Positions 8,073-15,508 of a DNA stretch of 31,690 bases are shown here, one piece after another. The first letter of the stretch is position 1, and each line of letters opens with the position of its first letter. The stretch lies in assembly GCA_023436395.1 (NCBI GenBank), contig JAEZJJ010000024.1, positions 1 to 31,690 of the forward strand. Reading direction: 5' to 3'. The notes below the pieces were generated by a model, which was not told where the DNA came from, did no database searches, and saw nothing but the letters and a program-made list of their open reading frames with translations. The translations under genes and the position numbers were made by a program. The DNA comes from Bacillota bacterium. GTDB lineage: Bacteria > Bacillota > Clostridia > Lachnospirales > Cellulosilyticaceae.

Positions 8073-9392
8073 ATGAAAAAACAAAAAACAATAGTGTTTG
8101 TAGTAGGTGTACTTTGTTTAACGGGAGGCATTGCTATTGGGGGAAGAATAGCGATGTATAACCATTCACAACCAACAATCACCATAGTATCTGAAGTAGG
8201 AGAAAAATCTGTAGAAAAAGTTCAAGATACAAAAAAGATGGAGGATCCAAATAAAGAGTTTCAGTATACAAAAGAAGAACTTAGAGAGAAGGATCGAGAA
8301 CAGAAACAGATTAATAAACAAGAAAAAAAGGAAAATTTCTTGAAAAATAATTTAAAAATAAGAGGGGATTATTTAGCATTACAAGATAGCTATCTATTTG
8401 AAAATAGTAGTACAGAAAAATTGCATATCTATCAAATAGATGGATTTGATGAGGAATCATTAGCTTTAGCTAGAAATGAAATCTTTGCAAGACACGGGTA
8501 TATCTTTAGTAAGGCTAGTTACAAAGATTACTTTCAAAATAAAACTTGGTATACACCTAGCAAGAAGCTGGATGAAATTAAACTTTCAGAGGTAGAGCAA
8601 TATAATGTGAAGTACCTAGAATGGCGTGAGAGATACATTAAAGAAGAAGGCGATTATTCAAGTAGTTGGCTAAAAAGTAGGGAACTTGAAAGAGATTTTT
8701 GTGATATGTATTGTTTTGAGGTAGATAAACCTTTTAAGATGGACTTAAATAATGATGGCATAGATGAAGAAATAGTATTTCAGTCGGAGTCAAAAGATGA
8801 ATGGGCTGTGGGATTAGGCGTTATCAAGATCAATGGAAAGGCTAGTGAAGAAATAAGCGGACAATTTCAAGGCTATATTTGGGTAGTGGATATAGATGAA
8901 ACAGATAACTATAAGGAACTCGTTATTAACGACATGGGGCTTAGCTCAGATTATGAGGATTTATACTATTATTATGATGGTAAAGAGCCTGTATTTATGG
9001 GAAAGGTGACAGGTGAGCTAAATAGCCAGTCTAATGCATTAAGAAATTATGTAGAAGATGGTATAATTTATGCTAGTATCAGGTGTGATATTCTAGGAAC
9101 ATCATGGTATAACTGGAATTATAAACTTACAAGTGATCACAAGCTTCAAGAGGTGCCATTGGATTACTGGGAAGTACATTGGCAAACATATACAAGAGAA
9201 CCAATCACTATTTATGAAAGTAATCAGCTATCTAGTAAGAAAACTAAGTATAAAGCAGGTATCCCGATACTAATAGTAGGAACAGATTTAAAAGAGTGGG
9301 TAAAAGTTCAACTTAAAGATGGTAAATATGGTTGGTTTAATACCAATGAATTTAGTCCATATTATCTTGATGGCATCTTATGTGCAGATTAG
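8073..9392 (+). CDS. Exported YARHG-domain protein with SH3-like C-terminus
   Basis: A 439-aa surface protein. A single hydrophobic anchor or signal lies at residues 7-25, then a Lys/Glu-rich charged linker (about 55-90). A YARHG domain follows at about 125-190, with the family core LALARNEIFARHGYIF, the pattern YKDYFQNKTWYTP and a closing LEWRERY. Next is a calcium-loop-like DLNNDGIDEE near residue 224, of the type seen in FG-GAP/EF-hand surface repeats. The C-terminal 60 residues resemble a bacterial SH3 domain (ITIYESNQ, then WVKVQLKDGKYGWF). YARHG proteins are found in extracellular or cell-wall contexts; the molecular role is unknown. I prefer this ATG over one seven codons upstream because GGGGGAT lies 8 bases before it. 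The lysine-rich N-terminus also fits a signal sequence. Confidence 0.75.
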   Translation: MKKQKTIVFVVGVLCLTGGIAIGGRIAMYNHSQPTITIVSEVGEKSVEKVQDTKKMEDPNKEFQYTKEELREKDREQKQINKQEKKENFLKNNLKIRGDYLALQDSYLFENSSTEKLHIYQIDGFDEESLALARNEIFARHGYIFSKASYKDYFQNKTWYTPSKKLDEIKLSEVEQYNVKYLEWRERYIKEEGDYSSSWLKSRELERDFCDMYCFEVDKPFKMDLNNDGIDEEIVFQSESKDEWAVGLGVIKINGKASEEISGQFQGYIWVVDIDETDNYKELVINDMGLSSDYEDLYYYYDGKEPVFMGKVTGELNSQSNALRNYVEDGIIYASIRCDILGTSWYNWNYKLTSDHKLQEVPLDYWEVHWQTYTREPITIYESNQLSSKKTKYKAGIPILIVGTDLKEWVKVQLKDGKYGWFNTNEFSPYYLDGILCAD

Positions 9393-9415
9393 TATCAGTT
9401 GTAGGAGGAAAATTA

Positions 9416-9550
9416 ATGGGAATTTTGCTGTATTGTCTTTGGTTTTTCGTCATAGTGGTCCTTTTATTTCCTTCTTTACAGGAATTTTGGGAAGACGTTT
9501 CAAGTGAAAAAATATATCTTAACAGGGCCACTCAAAAAAGAAGCAGATGA
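9416..9550 (+). CDS. Small membrane peptide, 44 aa
   Basis: An open frame of 44 codons with a very good ribosome site (TAGGAGGAA, 7 bases before ATG) and a single hydrophobic helix at residues 2-19 (GILLYCLWFFVIVVLLF). A short charged tail ends in RATQKRSR. Its stop codon lies exactly where similarity to 16S rRNA begins (9546), so the original gene may have been longer and been cut by that rearrangement. It follows the YARHG gene by 23 bases and may be co-transcribed. The function is unknown. Confidence 0.5.
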   Translation: MGILLYCLWFFVIVVLLFPSLQEFWEDVSSEKIYLNRATQKRSR

Positions 9551-9593
9551 ATGCTAGGTGTCGGGGCTTACGGGTCTCGGTGTCGAAGTTAAC
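9546..9593 (+). pseudogene. Internal 16S rRNA fragment (about 48 bases)
   Basis: The sequence GATGAATGCTAGGTGTCGGG, then CTTACGGGTCTCGGTGTCG and AAGTTAAC matches the segment of bacterial 16S rRNA just after the 790 loop (about E. coli 810-860, the AAACGATGAATxCTAGGTGTCGGGG region and its closing GTTAACGC). Neither flank continues as 16S: small-ORF sequence lies before it and CAAAAATT then the 5S gene after it. It is a dead fragment left by a rearranged rRNA operon. The position is from memory of the consensus. Confidence 0.75.
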
Positions 9594-9601
9594 CAAAAAT
9601 T

Positions 9602-9718
9602 TCTGGTGATGATGCGCTTAGGGGAAACACCCGTTTCCATTCCGAACACGTAGGTTAAGACCTAAGTGGCCGATGGTACTTGCCTGGAGACGGACTGGGA
9701 GAGTAGGTGGTTGCCAGA
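9602..9718 (+). rRNA. rrf: 5S rRNA, isolated copy
   Basis: A complete 5S-like gene of about 117 bases. The ends pair (TCTGGTG with the closing TTGCCAGA), and the conserved cores CACCCGTTTCCATTCCGAAC, GGTTAAGACCTAAGTGGCCG and ATGGTACTTG, then GGGAGAGTAGGTGGTTGCC, are present in the right order and spacing. No 23S or tRNA gene is next to it. A 16S fragment lies 8 bases upstream and a terminator 12 bases downstream. I see no clear rRNA promoter, so whether it is transcribed, perhaps by read-through from the YARHG gene, is open. Confidence 0.92.
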
Positions 9719-9730
9719 TTTTTATTTTAT

Positions 9731-9787
9731 AAAAAGTCTTTGAAAATAGATAGCTTATCATTAAGCTAGTATTTTCAAAGACTTTTT
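9731..9787. terminator. Bidirectional terminator between 5S and the regulator
   Basis: A perfect 18-bp stem (AAAAAGTCTTTGAAAATA at 9731-9748 with its complement at 9770-9787) has an inner 7-bp stem (TAGCTTA/TAAGCTA). It has a T-run at the end for the plus strand and an A-run at the start that serves the minus strand. It can end both the 5S transcript and the convergent regulator gene, whose stop is at 9796. Confidence 0.85.
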
Positions 9788-9795
9788 TCAGTAAA

Positions 9796-11574
9796 TTATT
9801 CTTTTAGATAACGCCATAGGGTGGTACGGCTTATTTGTAACTGTCTAGCCGTAAGGCTTTGGTTTCCATTATTGTCAGCTACAGCTTTTTTGATTATATC
9901 TTTGATAATTTCATCCAGAGGTCTTTCTAAATCCATAGAAACCGTTTCGTAGGATTTGTAGATAGAAGAACGTTCCTTGTCTAGAAGGACAGCTACAGAG
10001 TTACTGGTAATGTAAGGTGTAGTAGTAAGGACTGCTAACTCCCTGGTCAAGCGTTTGAATTGAGTGTAATTCTGAGGCCAATCATAGTGCATTAGCATTT
10101 CCATAGCTTTAGCTTCAAATCCTATAAGTTGTTTGCCTAGTGTCATGTTGAGCTTGGATAGATACATACTTGAGAGTGTAGGAAGTTCATGAATCCGTTC
10201 TCTTAAAGGTGGCAGACAGACAGTGAGGCAGGAAAAGCGTTTAACAAAGTCTTGACCTTCATTAGAAAGCCAGGAGTCCTTCTGGCTAGTGCAGGAAAAC
10301 AAAAGTCGGTTTCGGCGATAAAGATTAGTGTTAATGATAGAGGAAATTAATTGGTGGTTACGCTCTGGGTCTAAGGCATCTATACCCTTGAAATATATGG
10401 TGTTGTTATTATCATTAAAAGGTGAATTATAATGATTCGTTAAGTAGGACCACTCTTTATCGGTTATCTGGCTACAATCAACAGTTACTAAAGGATTAGT
10501 CTGAAGGGGACTTTGCGTATAAAGTAATCTAGCAATTTGATCCTTACCGGTGCCATATTCTCCGATAATCATAACAGGAAAGGGACTACGACTGATTTGA
10601 TCTATAGAATCAGCAAGGTCACCAATAACTCCAGTCATGTTATAAAAGCTGTTGAAAAAATGTTCTTGGGCCTCTTTTTTATTAGAAAAATGGAGTCCGT
10701 ATTTGCCATGGGTAATGGGGATTTTGGAATCAGTAAAATAGAAAACGGCATAGAGTTGTTCTTCATAGGGGAGCATGTAGCTACTAATAGAAAAGAGGGT
10801 TCCCTCAACATTTTTGAAAGCTTTATGATTGCTTGAGGAACGAACATTGGGGAGTTCACGGCGAAGTAAATCATATACCTCTATTTCATTTTCCTTATCC
10901 CAAGTTGAGAAATAAATATTATCTTGTGAATCAAAAATAACGGTATGACTTCCGGAATTTTTGATAACTTCTTTTAAAAATAAATTATCATGTCTAATCT
11001 TATTATGGCTTGTACTTATTTTTATGGCTTGATTAAAAGCATCCTCTATACTTTCTTGTCCAGAGGTGATAAGGATGGCATTGAGACCTAGTAATTTAGC
11101 CTCGGTGTAAGAAATCATATCACATACGACCATGTTATAATCTTGGCTCTTAAGCCTATTTAAAAGAGGAGGTACCTCTGTGTCAGAATAAACGGTGAAG
11201 ATATCTACCTGATATTGCAGTAAGTCACAGAGTAGATAAGCACTACTAGTGATATTTGAGAAACCAACAATAGCATAACGTTCTTGGTAATTTTCAGCCA
11301 ATTTAATAGCCCGAAGTATATCGTAAACAGATAGGGAAATATCCACTACTGGAATATCTGTAACCTCTTTAATTACCTGGGCTGTGCCGCCCCTAGAGAT
11401 AATGGCGTCATAGTTCTCATCTGCATGACGAATCACTAGTTCTTTTCCATAATTTAAATCTCCCACATAGGCATTTAATTCTAAATCAGTTCTATTCTTT
11501 GCTAAACGCTCAATTGCAGTTTTCATAACTTCATAAGGAGCAATTCCTAATACTTTAATTTTGTTTTTTTTCAT
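9796..11574 (-). CDS. PrpR-N/AAA-type transcription regulator lacking sigma-54 loop
   Basis: A 592-aa regulator diverging from the acid-sugar operon. Residues 1-190 look like the PrpR N-terminal sensor domain (KVLGIAPYEVM, then YDAIISRGGTAQVIK and IPVVDISLSVYDILRAI). A PAS-like stretch lies near 205-310. An AAA domain carries an intact Walker A, GEYGTGKDQIA (about 336-346). The last 28 residues are a Fis-type helix-turn-helix (LTARQLQISRTTLWRYL). In place of the GAFTGA loop there is unrelated sequence, and Walker B reads TIYFKGIDAL rather than TLFLDEI. Contact with sigma-54 is therefore unlikely, and it probably acts through ordinary RNA polymerase, like TyrR-type relatives. Start: the ATG at 11574 has GGAAGGGGGG upstream; an in-frame ATG 34 codons earlier lacks a site. 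By position it likely senses an acid-sugar intermediate and controls the kinase operon. Confidence 0.85.
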   Translation of the reverse strand: MKKNKIKVLGIAPYEVMKTAIERLAKNRTDLELNAYVGDLNYGKELVIRHADENYDAIISRGGTAQVIKEVTDIPVVDISLSVYDILRAIKLAENYQERYAIVGFSNITSSAYLLCDLLQYQVDIFTVYSDTEVPPLLNRLKSQDYNMVVCDMISYTEAKLLGLNAILITSGQESIEDAFNQAIKISTSHNKIRHDNLFLKEVIKNSGSHTVIFDSQDNIYFSTWDKENEIEVYDLLRRELPNVRSSSNHKAFKNVEGTLFSISSYMLPYEEQLYAVFYFTDSKIPITHGKYGLHFSNKKEAQEHFFNSFYNMTGVIGDLADSIDQISRSPFPVMIIGEYGTGKDQIARLLYTQSPLQTNPLVTVDCSQITDKEWSYLTNHYNSPFNDNNNTIYFKGIDALDPERNHQLISSIINTNLYRRNRLLFSCTSQKDSWLSNEGQDFVKRFSCLTVCLPPLRERIHELPTLSSMYLSKLNMTLGKQLIGFEAKAMEMLMHYDWPQNYTQFKRLTRELAVLTTTPYITSNSVAVLLDKERSSIYKSYETVSMDLERPLDEIIKDIIKKAVADNNGNQSLTARQLQISRTTLWRYLKE

Positions 11575-11659
11575 AAATAACCCCCCTTCCTGTCCTATAT
11601 CTGAATAGTATTTTAAATATAAGCTCAAAACTGTTCTATTTAGAAACAATGTATCATAA

Positions 11660-11676
11660 TTGAATAGATTATTCAA
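11660..11676. promoter_or_regulatory. Palindrome, candidate operator in the divergent region
   Basis: TTGAATA (11660-11666) and TATTCAA (11670-11676) form a 7-bp inverted repeat around GAT. It lies in the 247-base gap between the minus-strand regulator and the plus-strand kinase. A wider inverted pair GTATCAT (11651-11657) and ATGATAC (11709-11715) frames it. I see no -24/-12 (TGGCAC/TTGC) sigma-54 promoter here; a TATGAT at 11753-11758 could be a -10 box for the kinase operon. Confidence 0.45.
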
Positions 11677-11821
11677 ATATAAAATGTAAAAGTTTCATAA
11701 TTAAACATATGATACGTCAAAATTTGTTGTTTATTGTTACAAATATCGTTAATATGATAAATATTAGAAGGTAAAAGTTAAACAAATAGAAATAATACGA
11801 AATAGAAAAGGGGGTGAGAAT

Positions 11822-13096
11822 ATGCTAACTCTATTGATTATTGCAGATGACTTTACAGGAGCACTGGATACAGGGGTACAATTTGCTACAAGAGGAGTCA
11901 AAACCAGAGTAGTAACTCGTGCAGACTATGACTTTAGTCAATTGGACTTGGAGGTTCAAGTTTTAGTAATAGATGCAGAGACAAGACATTTGAGCTCTAG
12001 TGAGGCGTACAATATTGTATATGATATTACAAAAAGAGCTATTAAGCACAAAGTCCCTTATCTTTATAAAAAAACAGATTCTGCCTTAAGAGGCAATATC
12101 GGAAGTGAGCTAACAGCCATGTTAGAGGCAGCTGAAGGTAAGACGCTTTCTTTTCTTCTGGCTTTCCCAAAGATGAAACGTTTAACCAAAGAAGGTATTC
12201 ATTATATTAACGGTGTGCCAGTAAAGGAAAGTGTATTTGGACGGGATCCTTTTGAACCTGTGACTTGTTCCTATATTCCACAGATTATTGGTAATCAGAG
12301 CAAAGTGAAAGTGAGTGTAAAAGCTTATAGTAACTTAAATGATATGAGCTGTGATGAAAGAAAACAGTTGGAGCCAGAGATTATAGTGTGGGATAGTGAA
12401 AGCGATAAAGAGTTACAAAATTTAGGAAGATATCTTTATGAAACAAATCAAATGCAACTGACTGCAGGATGTGCAGGGTTTGCTACGGCATTGCCAGAAT
12501 TACTAGGTCTTAAGGGAGAAAGAACTCAAGATATAAAGTCAATAGATAAGTTTTTAGTGATATGTGGAAGTGTTAATCCCATTACTTTAGCCCAATTAGA
12601 TTATGCTGAAAATCATGGATTCCTTAGAATTCGATTAAGCCCTGAAGAGCGTCTTGAAAAAGGTTTTTGGACAAGTTCACAAGGACTTGAAAAGCTTAAT
12701 ATATGGAAAGGACTTTTAAAAGAACAACCTTACATCATTCTAGATAGTAATGATATACCAGGAACAGAGGCAACTAAAGAATATGCAAAAGAGCATGGAC
12801 TAAGTCTTGCCGATGTGAGAGTAAGGATTGCTGAGTCTTACGGCTATATTTTGAGGTTCCTTTTGGAACATGGTCTGGAAAGCACCCTAATGATTACAGG
12901 AGGCGATACGCTACTAGGTTGTATGGAACAGTTAGGTGTAAGCGAAATGGAGCCCCTTTCTGAACTGGCACCTGGCATAGTTTTATCTAGATTTTCAGTT
13001 GGAGGCCAAAAAAATCAGGTTATTTCAAAATCTGGTGGTTTTGGACAAGAGTCATTACTAGTAGATTTAGTAAACAATGAATTTGTAAAAAATTAA
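11822..13096 (+). CDS. Four-carbon acid sugar kinase (DUF1537 family)
   Basis: A 424-aa cytosolic kinase of the DUF1537 (DtnK/OtnK/LtnK/DenK) family. It phosphorylates a four-carbon sugar acid such as D-threonate or D-erythronate at O-4 using ATP. The N-terminal substrate domain starts LLIIADDFTGALDTGVQFA (residues 4-22), followed by YKKTDSALRGNIG and the family motif FGRDPFEPV (about 139-147). The C-terminal nucleotide domain has LVICGSVNP, MITGGDTLLG (about 357-367), ELAPGIVLSRF and SGGFGQESLL, all usual signatures. The length is normal. It is the first gene of the operon, with GGGGGTGAGA before its ATG. With the PdxA2-like gene four genes on, it matches the D-threonate pathway in which 4-phosphothreonate is oxidised and decarboxylated to dihydroxyacetone phosphate. 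The exact stereoisomer cannot be read from sequence. Confidence 0.88.
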   Translation: MLTLLIIADDFTGALDTGVQFATRGVKTRVVTRADYDFSQLDLEVQVLVIDAETRHLSSSEAYNIVYDITKRAIKHKVPYLYKKTDSALRGNIGSELTAMLEAAEGKTLSFLLAFPKMKRLTKEGIHYINGVPVKESVFGRDPFEPVTCSYIPQIIGNQSKVKVSVKAYSNLNDMSCDERKQLEPEIIVWDSESDKELQNLGRYLYETNQMQLTAGCAGFATALPELLGLKGERTQDIKSIDKFLVICGSVNPITLAQLDYAENHGFLRIRLSPEERLEKGFWTSSQGLEKLNIWKGLLKEQPYIILDSNDIPGTEATKEYAKEHGLSLADVRVRIAESYGYILRFLLEHGLESTLMITGGDTLLGCMEQLGVSEMEPLSELAPGIVLSRFSVGGQKNQVISKSGGFGQESLLVDLVNNEFVKN

Positions 13097-13151
13097 GAAT
13101 AATAAATAAGTACTTAATAAAAATAAAATTTAAAAATAGGGGGGCAACAAT

Positions 13152-14312
13152 ATGCAATATGCAAAACTACAACAACTAACTTGGGATGGTACCATTTACC
13201 AAAATGATGATATGGGAATGTTAGAAGCATTACTTCCTACAGGGGGATATGCAACTGCTCATGCTCCAGCAATGTTAGAACTACCTAATGGTGACTTATT
13301 ATGCTGTTGGTTTGCAGGTACTTATGAAGGTAGTGCAGATATCCGTATTATTTGCTCTATCTTACCAAAAGATGGATTAGCTTGGCTTCCACCAGTTGAT
13401 ATTTCAGGAGACCCAACTCGTAGCGAACAAAATCCTTCTTTATTCTATGGTCCTGACAATGCTGTGTGGGCTATGTACACTGCGCAACTAGATCGTCAAG
13501 AAGGTAAAGATAATATGCAGTATACAGCTGTTGTGCGTTGTCAAAAGAGTACTGATGGAGGTAAGACTTGGGGACCATATGAGACAGTTTTCCCAGAAGA
13601 GGGGACTTTCTGCCGCCAACCTATTCAAATCTTATCTAACGGACGTTGGATTTTCTCTAACTGGTTATGTACAGATTCAGTAGATGGCTTATCTGGTAAC
13701 CCAACTGCATTTCGTATCTCAGATGATGAAGGAAAAACTTGGAGAACAGTGATGATGCCAAAGAGCAATGGTCATGTTCATGCCAATGTCATTGAACTCG
13801 AAAATGGTCATTTAGTTGCCTTTATGCGTAATCGTGAAGCATATCGTATCCACCGTAGCGAGTCTTTTGACTGGGGAGAAACTTGGAGTGAGCCTGTACC
13901 TACACCACTACCTAACAATAACGCAAGTATCAGTGCTTTAAAACTTAAGAGTGGACGTATTGCTATTGCTTACAACCCAACTTGTACACCAGATCCACAA
14001 CCTGGTAAGACTGCATGGCCTGGTTTACGTTGCCCAGTTGCAGTAGCATTATCTGAAGATGGAGGTCTCACTTTCCCTATTATCCGTTGGATGGAACGTG
14101 GTGAGGGCTTCGTAGGAGAAGAAAATAAAACAAATAATCGTCAATATGAATATCCTTATTTAATGCAATCTGCTGATGGTGCACTGCACCTAGCTTATGC
14201 TTCTCACACAAGAAAAGGTGTAAAATATGTTCGCTTTACTGAAGAAGATGTATTAGGAGAAAAGAGAGAACGTGTAGGACTTTATAATCCAACAGCTGCC
14301 CAAAGTAGATAA
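13152..14312 (+). CDS. Cytosolic sialidase-like six-bladed beta-propeller protein
   Basis: A 386-aa protein of the sialidase/BNR superfamily. Four Asp-box motifs of the form SxDxGxTW are visible: STDGGKTW, SDDEGKTW, SFDWGETW and SEDGGLTF. GGYATAHAPAMLELPNGDLL near residue 32 is typical of BNR-repeat proteins. There is no signal peptide or cell-wall anchor, so it acts inside the cell, unlike true secreted sialidases. The N-terminal FRIP arginine motif of classical sialidases is not seen. Its place between the acid-sugar kinase and the alcohol dehydrogenase, with a GGGGGCAAC ribosome site, ties it to the pathway, perhaps as a hydrolase, lactonase or epimerase acting on a sugar-acid conjugate. 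Arginine is mostly CGT, unlike the AGA-rich kinase gene next to it, which suggests high expression or a different history. Confidence 0.75.
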   Translation: MQYAKLQQLTWDGTIYQNDDMGMLEALLPTGGYATAHAPAMLELPNGDLLCCWFAGTYEGSADIRIICSILPKDGLAWLPPVDISGDPTRSEQNPSLFYGPDNAVWAMYTAQLDRQEGKDNMQYTAVVRCQKSTDGGKTWGPYETVFPEEGTFCRQPIQILSNGRWIFSNWLCTDSVDGLSGNPTAFRISDDEGKTWRTVMMPKSNGHVHANVIELENGHLVAFMRNREAYRIHRSESFDWGETWSEPVPTPLPNNNASISALKLKSGRIAIAYNPTCTPDPQPGKTAWPGLRCPVAVALSEDGGLTFPIIRWMERGEGFVGEENKTNNRQYEYPYLMQSADGALHLAYASHTRKGVKYVRFTEEDVLGEKRERVGLYNPTAAQSR

Positions 14313-14330
14313 GACCAAGGAGAAAATAAA

Positions 14331-15491
14331 ATGTTAAAAAGTTACAGTATTAAAATGCCTCATGCAGTATATGGTGGGGAAAATGCTATAGATAATATCA
14401 CGACTATCCTTGAGAAAGAGGGGGTTAAACGCGTAGCCCTCTTTACTGACAAAGGGATAGAGGATTGTGGGCTACTTACTCTATCAGAAGAAGCAGTAAA
14501 GGCTGCAGGAGTTGACTATTATGTACTGAATGAATTGCCACCAGAGCCTGCTTATACAGATGTACAAAAACTTGTGGATCAATTTAAAGTGAGTGGGGCA
14601 GATATGATCGTGGCCTGTGGTGGAGGTAGTGTAATGGACGCAGCTAAGCTTGCTAGTGTCCTCGTTACAGATGCTTATGGTGTCAAAGAATTACTAGATG
14701 ACCCTAGTCTTGCGCGCAAGTGTTTACCTACTATTTTCATTCCTACCACTGCTGGAACAGGGGCTGAAGTAACACCTAATGCCATTGTAGCTGTTCCTGA
14801 AAAAGAGTTAAAAGTAGGCATTGTAAATGAAAATATGATTCCAGACTATGTTATTTTAGATGCCAGAATGATTAAGAATGTACCTCATAAAATTGCTGCA
14901 GCTACTGGTGTTGATGCTCTGGCTCATTGCATAGAGTGCTATACAAGTAATAAGGCAAATCCTTTTAGTGATTTATATGCCTTAGAGGGACTTAATTTAA
15001 TCCTAAATAATATTATGGAAGCTTGTAATAATCCAGAAGCAATGGAAGCTAAAAACCTTATGCAAATTGCAGCTTACTATGGTGGATTAGCCATCACTGC
15101 ATCAGGAACTACAGCAGTTCATGCGCTAAGCTATCCTCTAGGTGGTAAGTACCATATTGCTCATGGTGTATCTAATGCCATGCTTTTAGTACCCGTTATG
15201 CGATTTAATGAGCCTGTATGTCAGCAGAAATTAGCAGCTGCTTATGACAGATGTGTGCATGTAGAAACAACATGTACTACTGTGGAGGAAAAGAGTGCGT
15301 ATATGCTCGCATGGATGCAAAAAATCGTTAGAGATTTAGAAATCCCAACTAGCCTCAAAGAATTTAATGTACCAGTGGAAGATTTAGATGGATTAGTGGA
15401 ATCTGCTATGCAGGTACAACGCTTATTAGTAAATAATAGGCGTACTGTAACACCAGAAGATGCAAGAAGTCTATACTTAGAAATCTTTTAA
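14331..15491 (+). CDS. Iron-containing (group III) alcohol dehydrogenase
   Basis: A 386-aa NAD(P)-dependent dehydrogenase of the Fe-ADH family. The nucleotide-binding loop is CGGGSVMDAAKLAS (about 96-109), followed by IPTTAGTGAEVTP (about 138-150). The metal-binding segments are DALAHCIECY and, later, HALSYPLGGKYHIAHG, supplying the Asp and His ligands seen in FucO- and AdhB-like enzymes. The length matches the family. It begins 18 bases after the propeller gene with AAGGAG before the ATG. In this cluster it may reduce an aldehyde released by the DapA-family aldolase (for example glycolaldehyde or lactaldehyde) or oxidise a sugar-acid hydroxyl group. The substrate is not readable from sequence. 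Confidence 0.9.
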   Translation: MLKSYSIKMPHAVYGGENAIDNITTILEKEGVKRVALFTDKGIEDCGLLTLSEEAVKAAGVDYYVLNELPPEPAYTDVQKLVDQFKVSGADMIVACGGGSVMDAAKLASVLVTDAYGVKELLDDPSLARKCLPTIFIPTTAGTGAEVTPNAIVAVPEKELKVGIVNENMIPDYVILDARMIKNVPHKIAAATGVDALAHCIECYTSNKANPFSDLYALEGLNLILNNIMEACNNPEAMEAKNLMQIAAYYGGLAITASGTTAVHALSYPLGGKYHIAHGVSNAMLLVPVMRFNEPVCQQKLAAAYDRCVHVETTCTTVEEKSAYMLAWMQKIVRDLEIPTSLKEFNVPVEDLDGLVESAMQVQRLLVNNRRTVTPEDARSLYLEIF

Positions 15492-15508
15492 TAAGGGAGA
15501 GTGTTACT

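Noticed and set aside
9319..9507. 62-aa plus-strand open frame
   Set aside because: It overlaps the end of the YARHG gene in another frame and has no ribosome site; the 44-aa frame at 9416 with a strong site is better supported.
9796..11676. Longer start of the regulator, 34 codons upstream
   Set aside because: The added residues do not look like the PrpR-N domain, there is no ribosome site before that ATG, and a strong site precedes the ATG at 11574.
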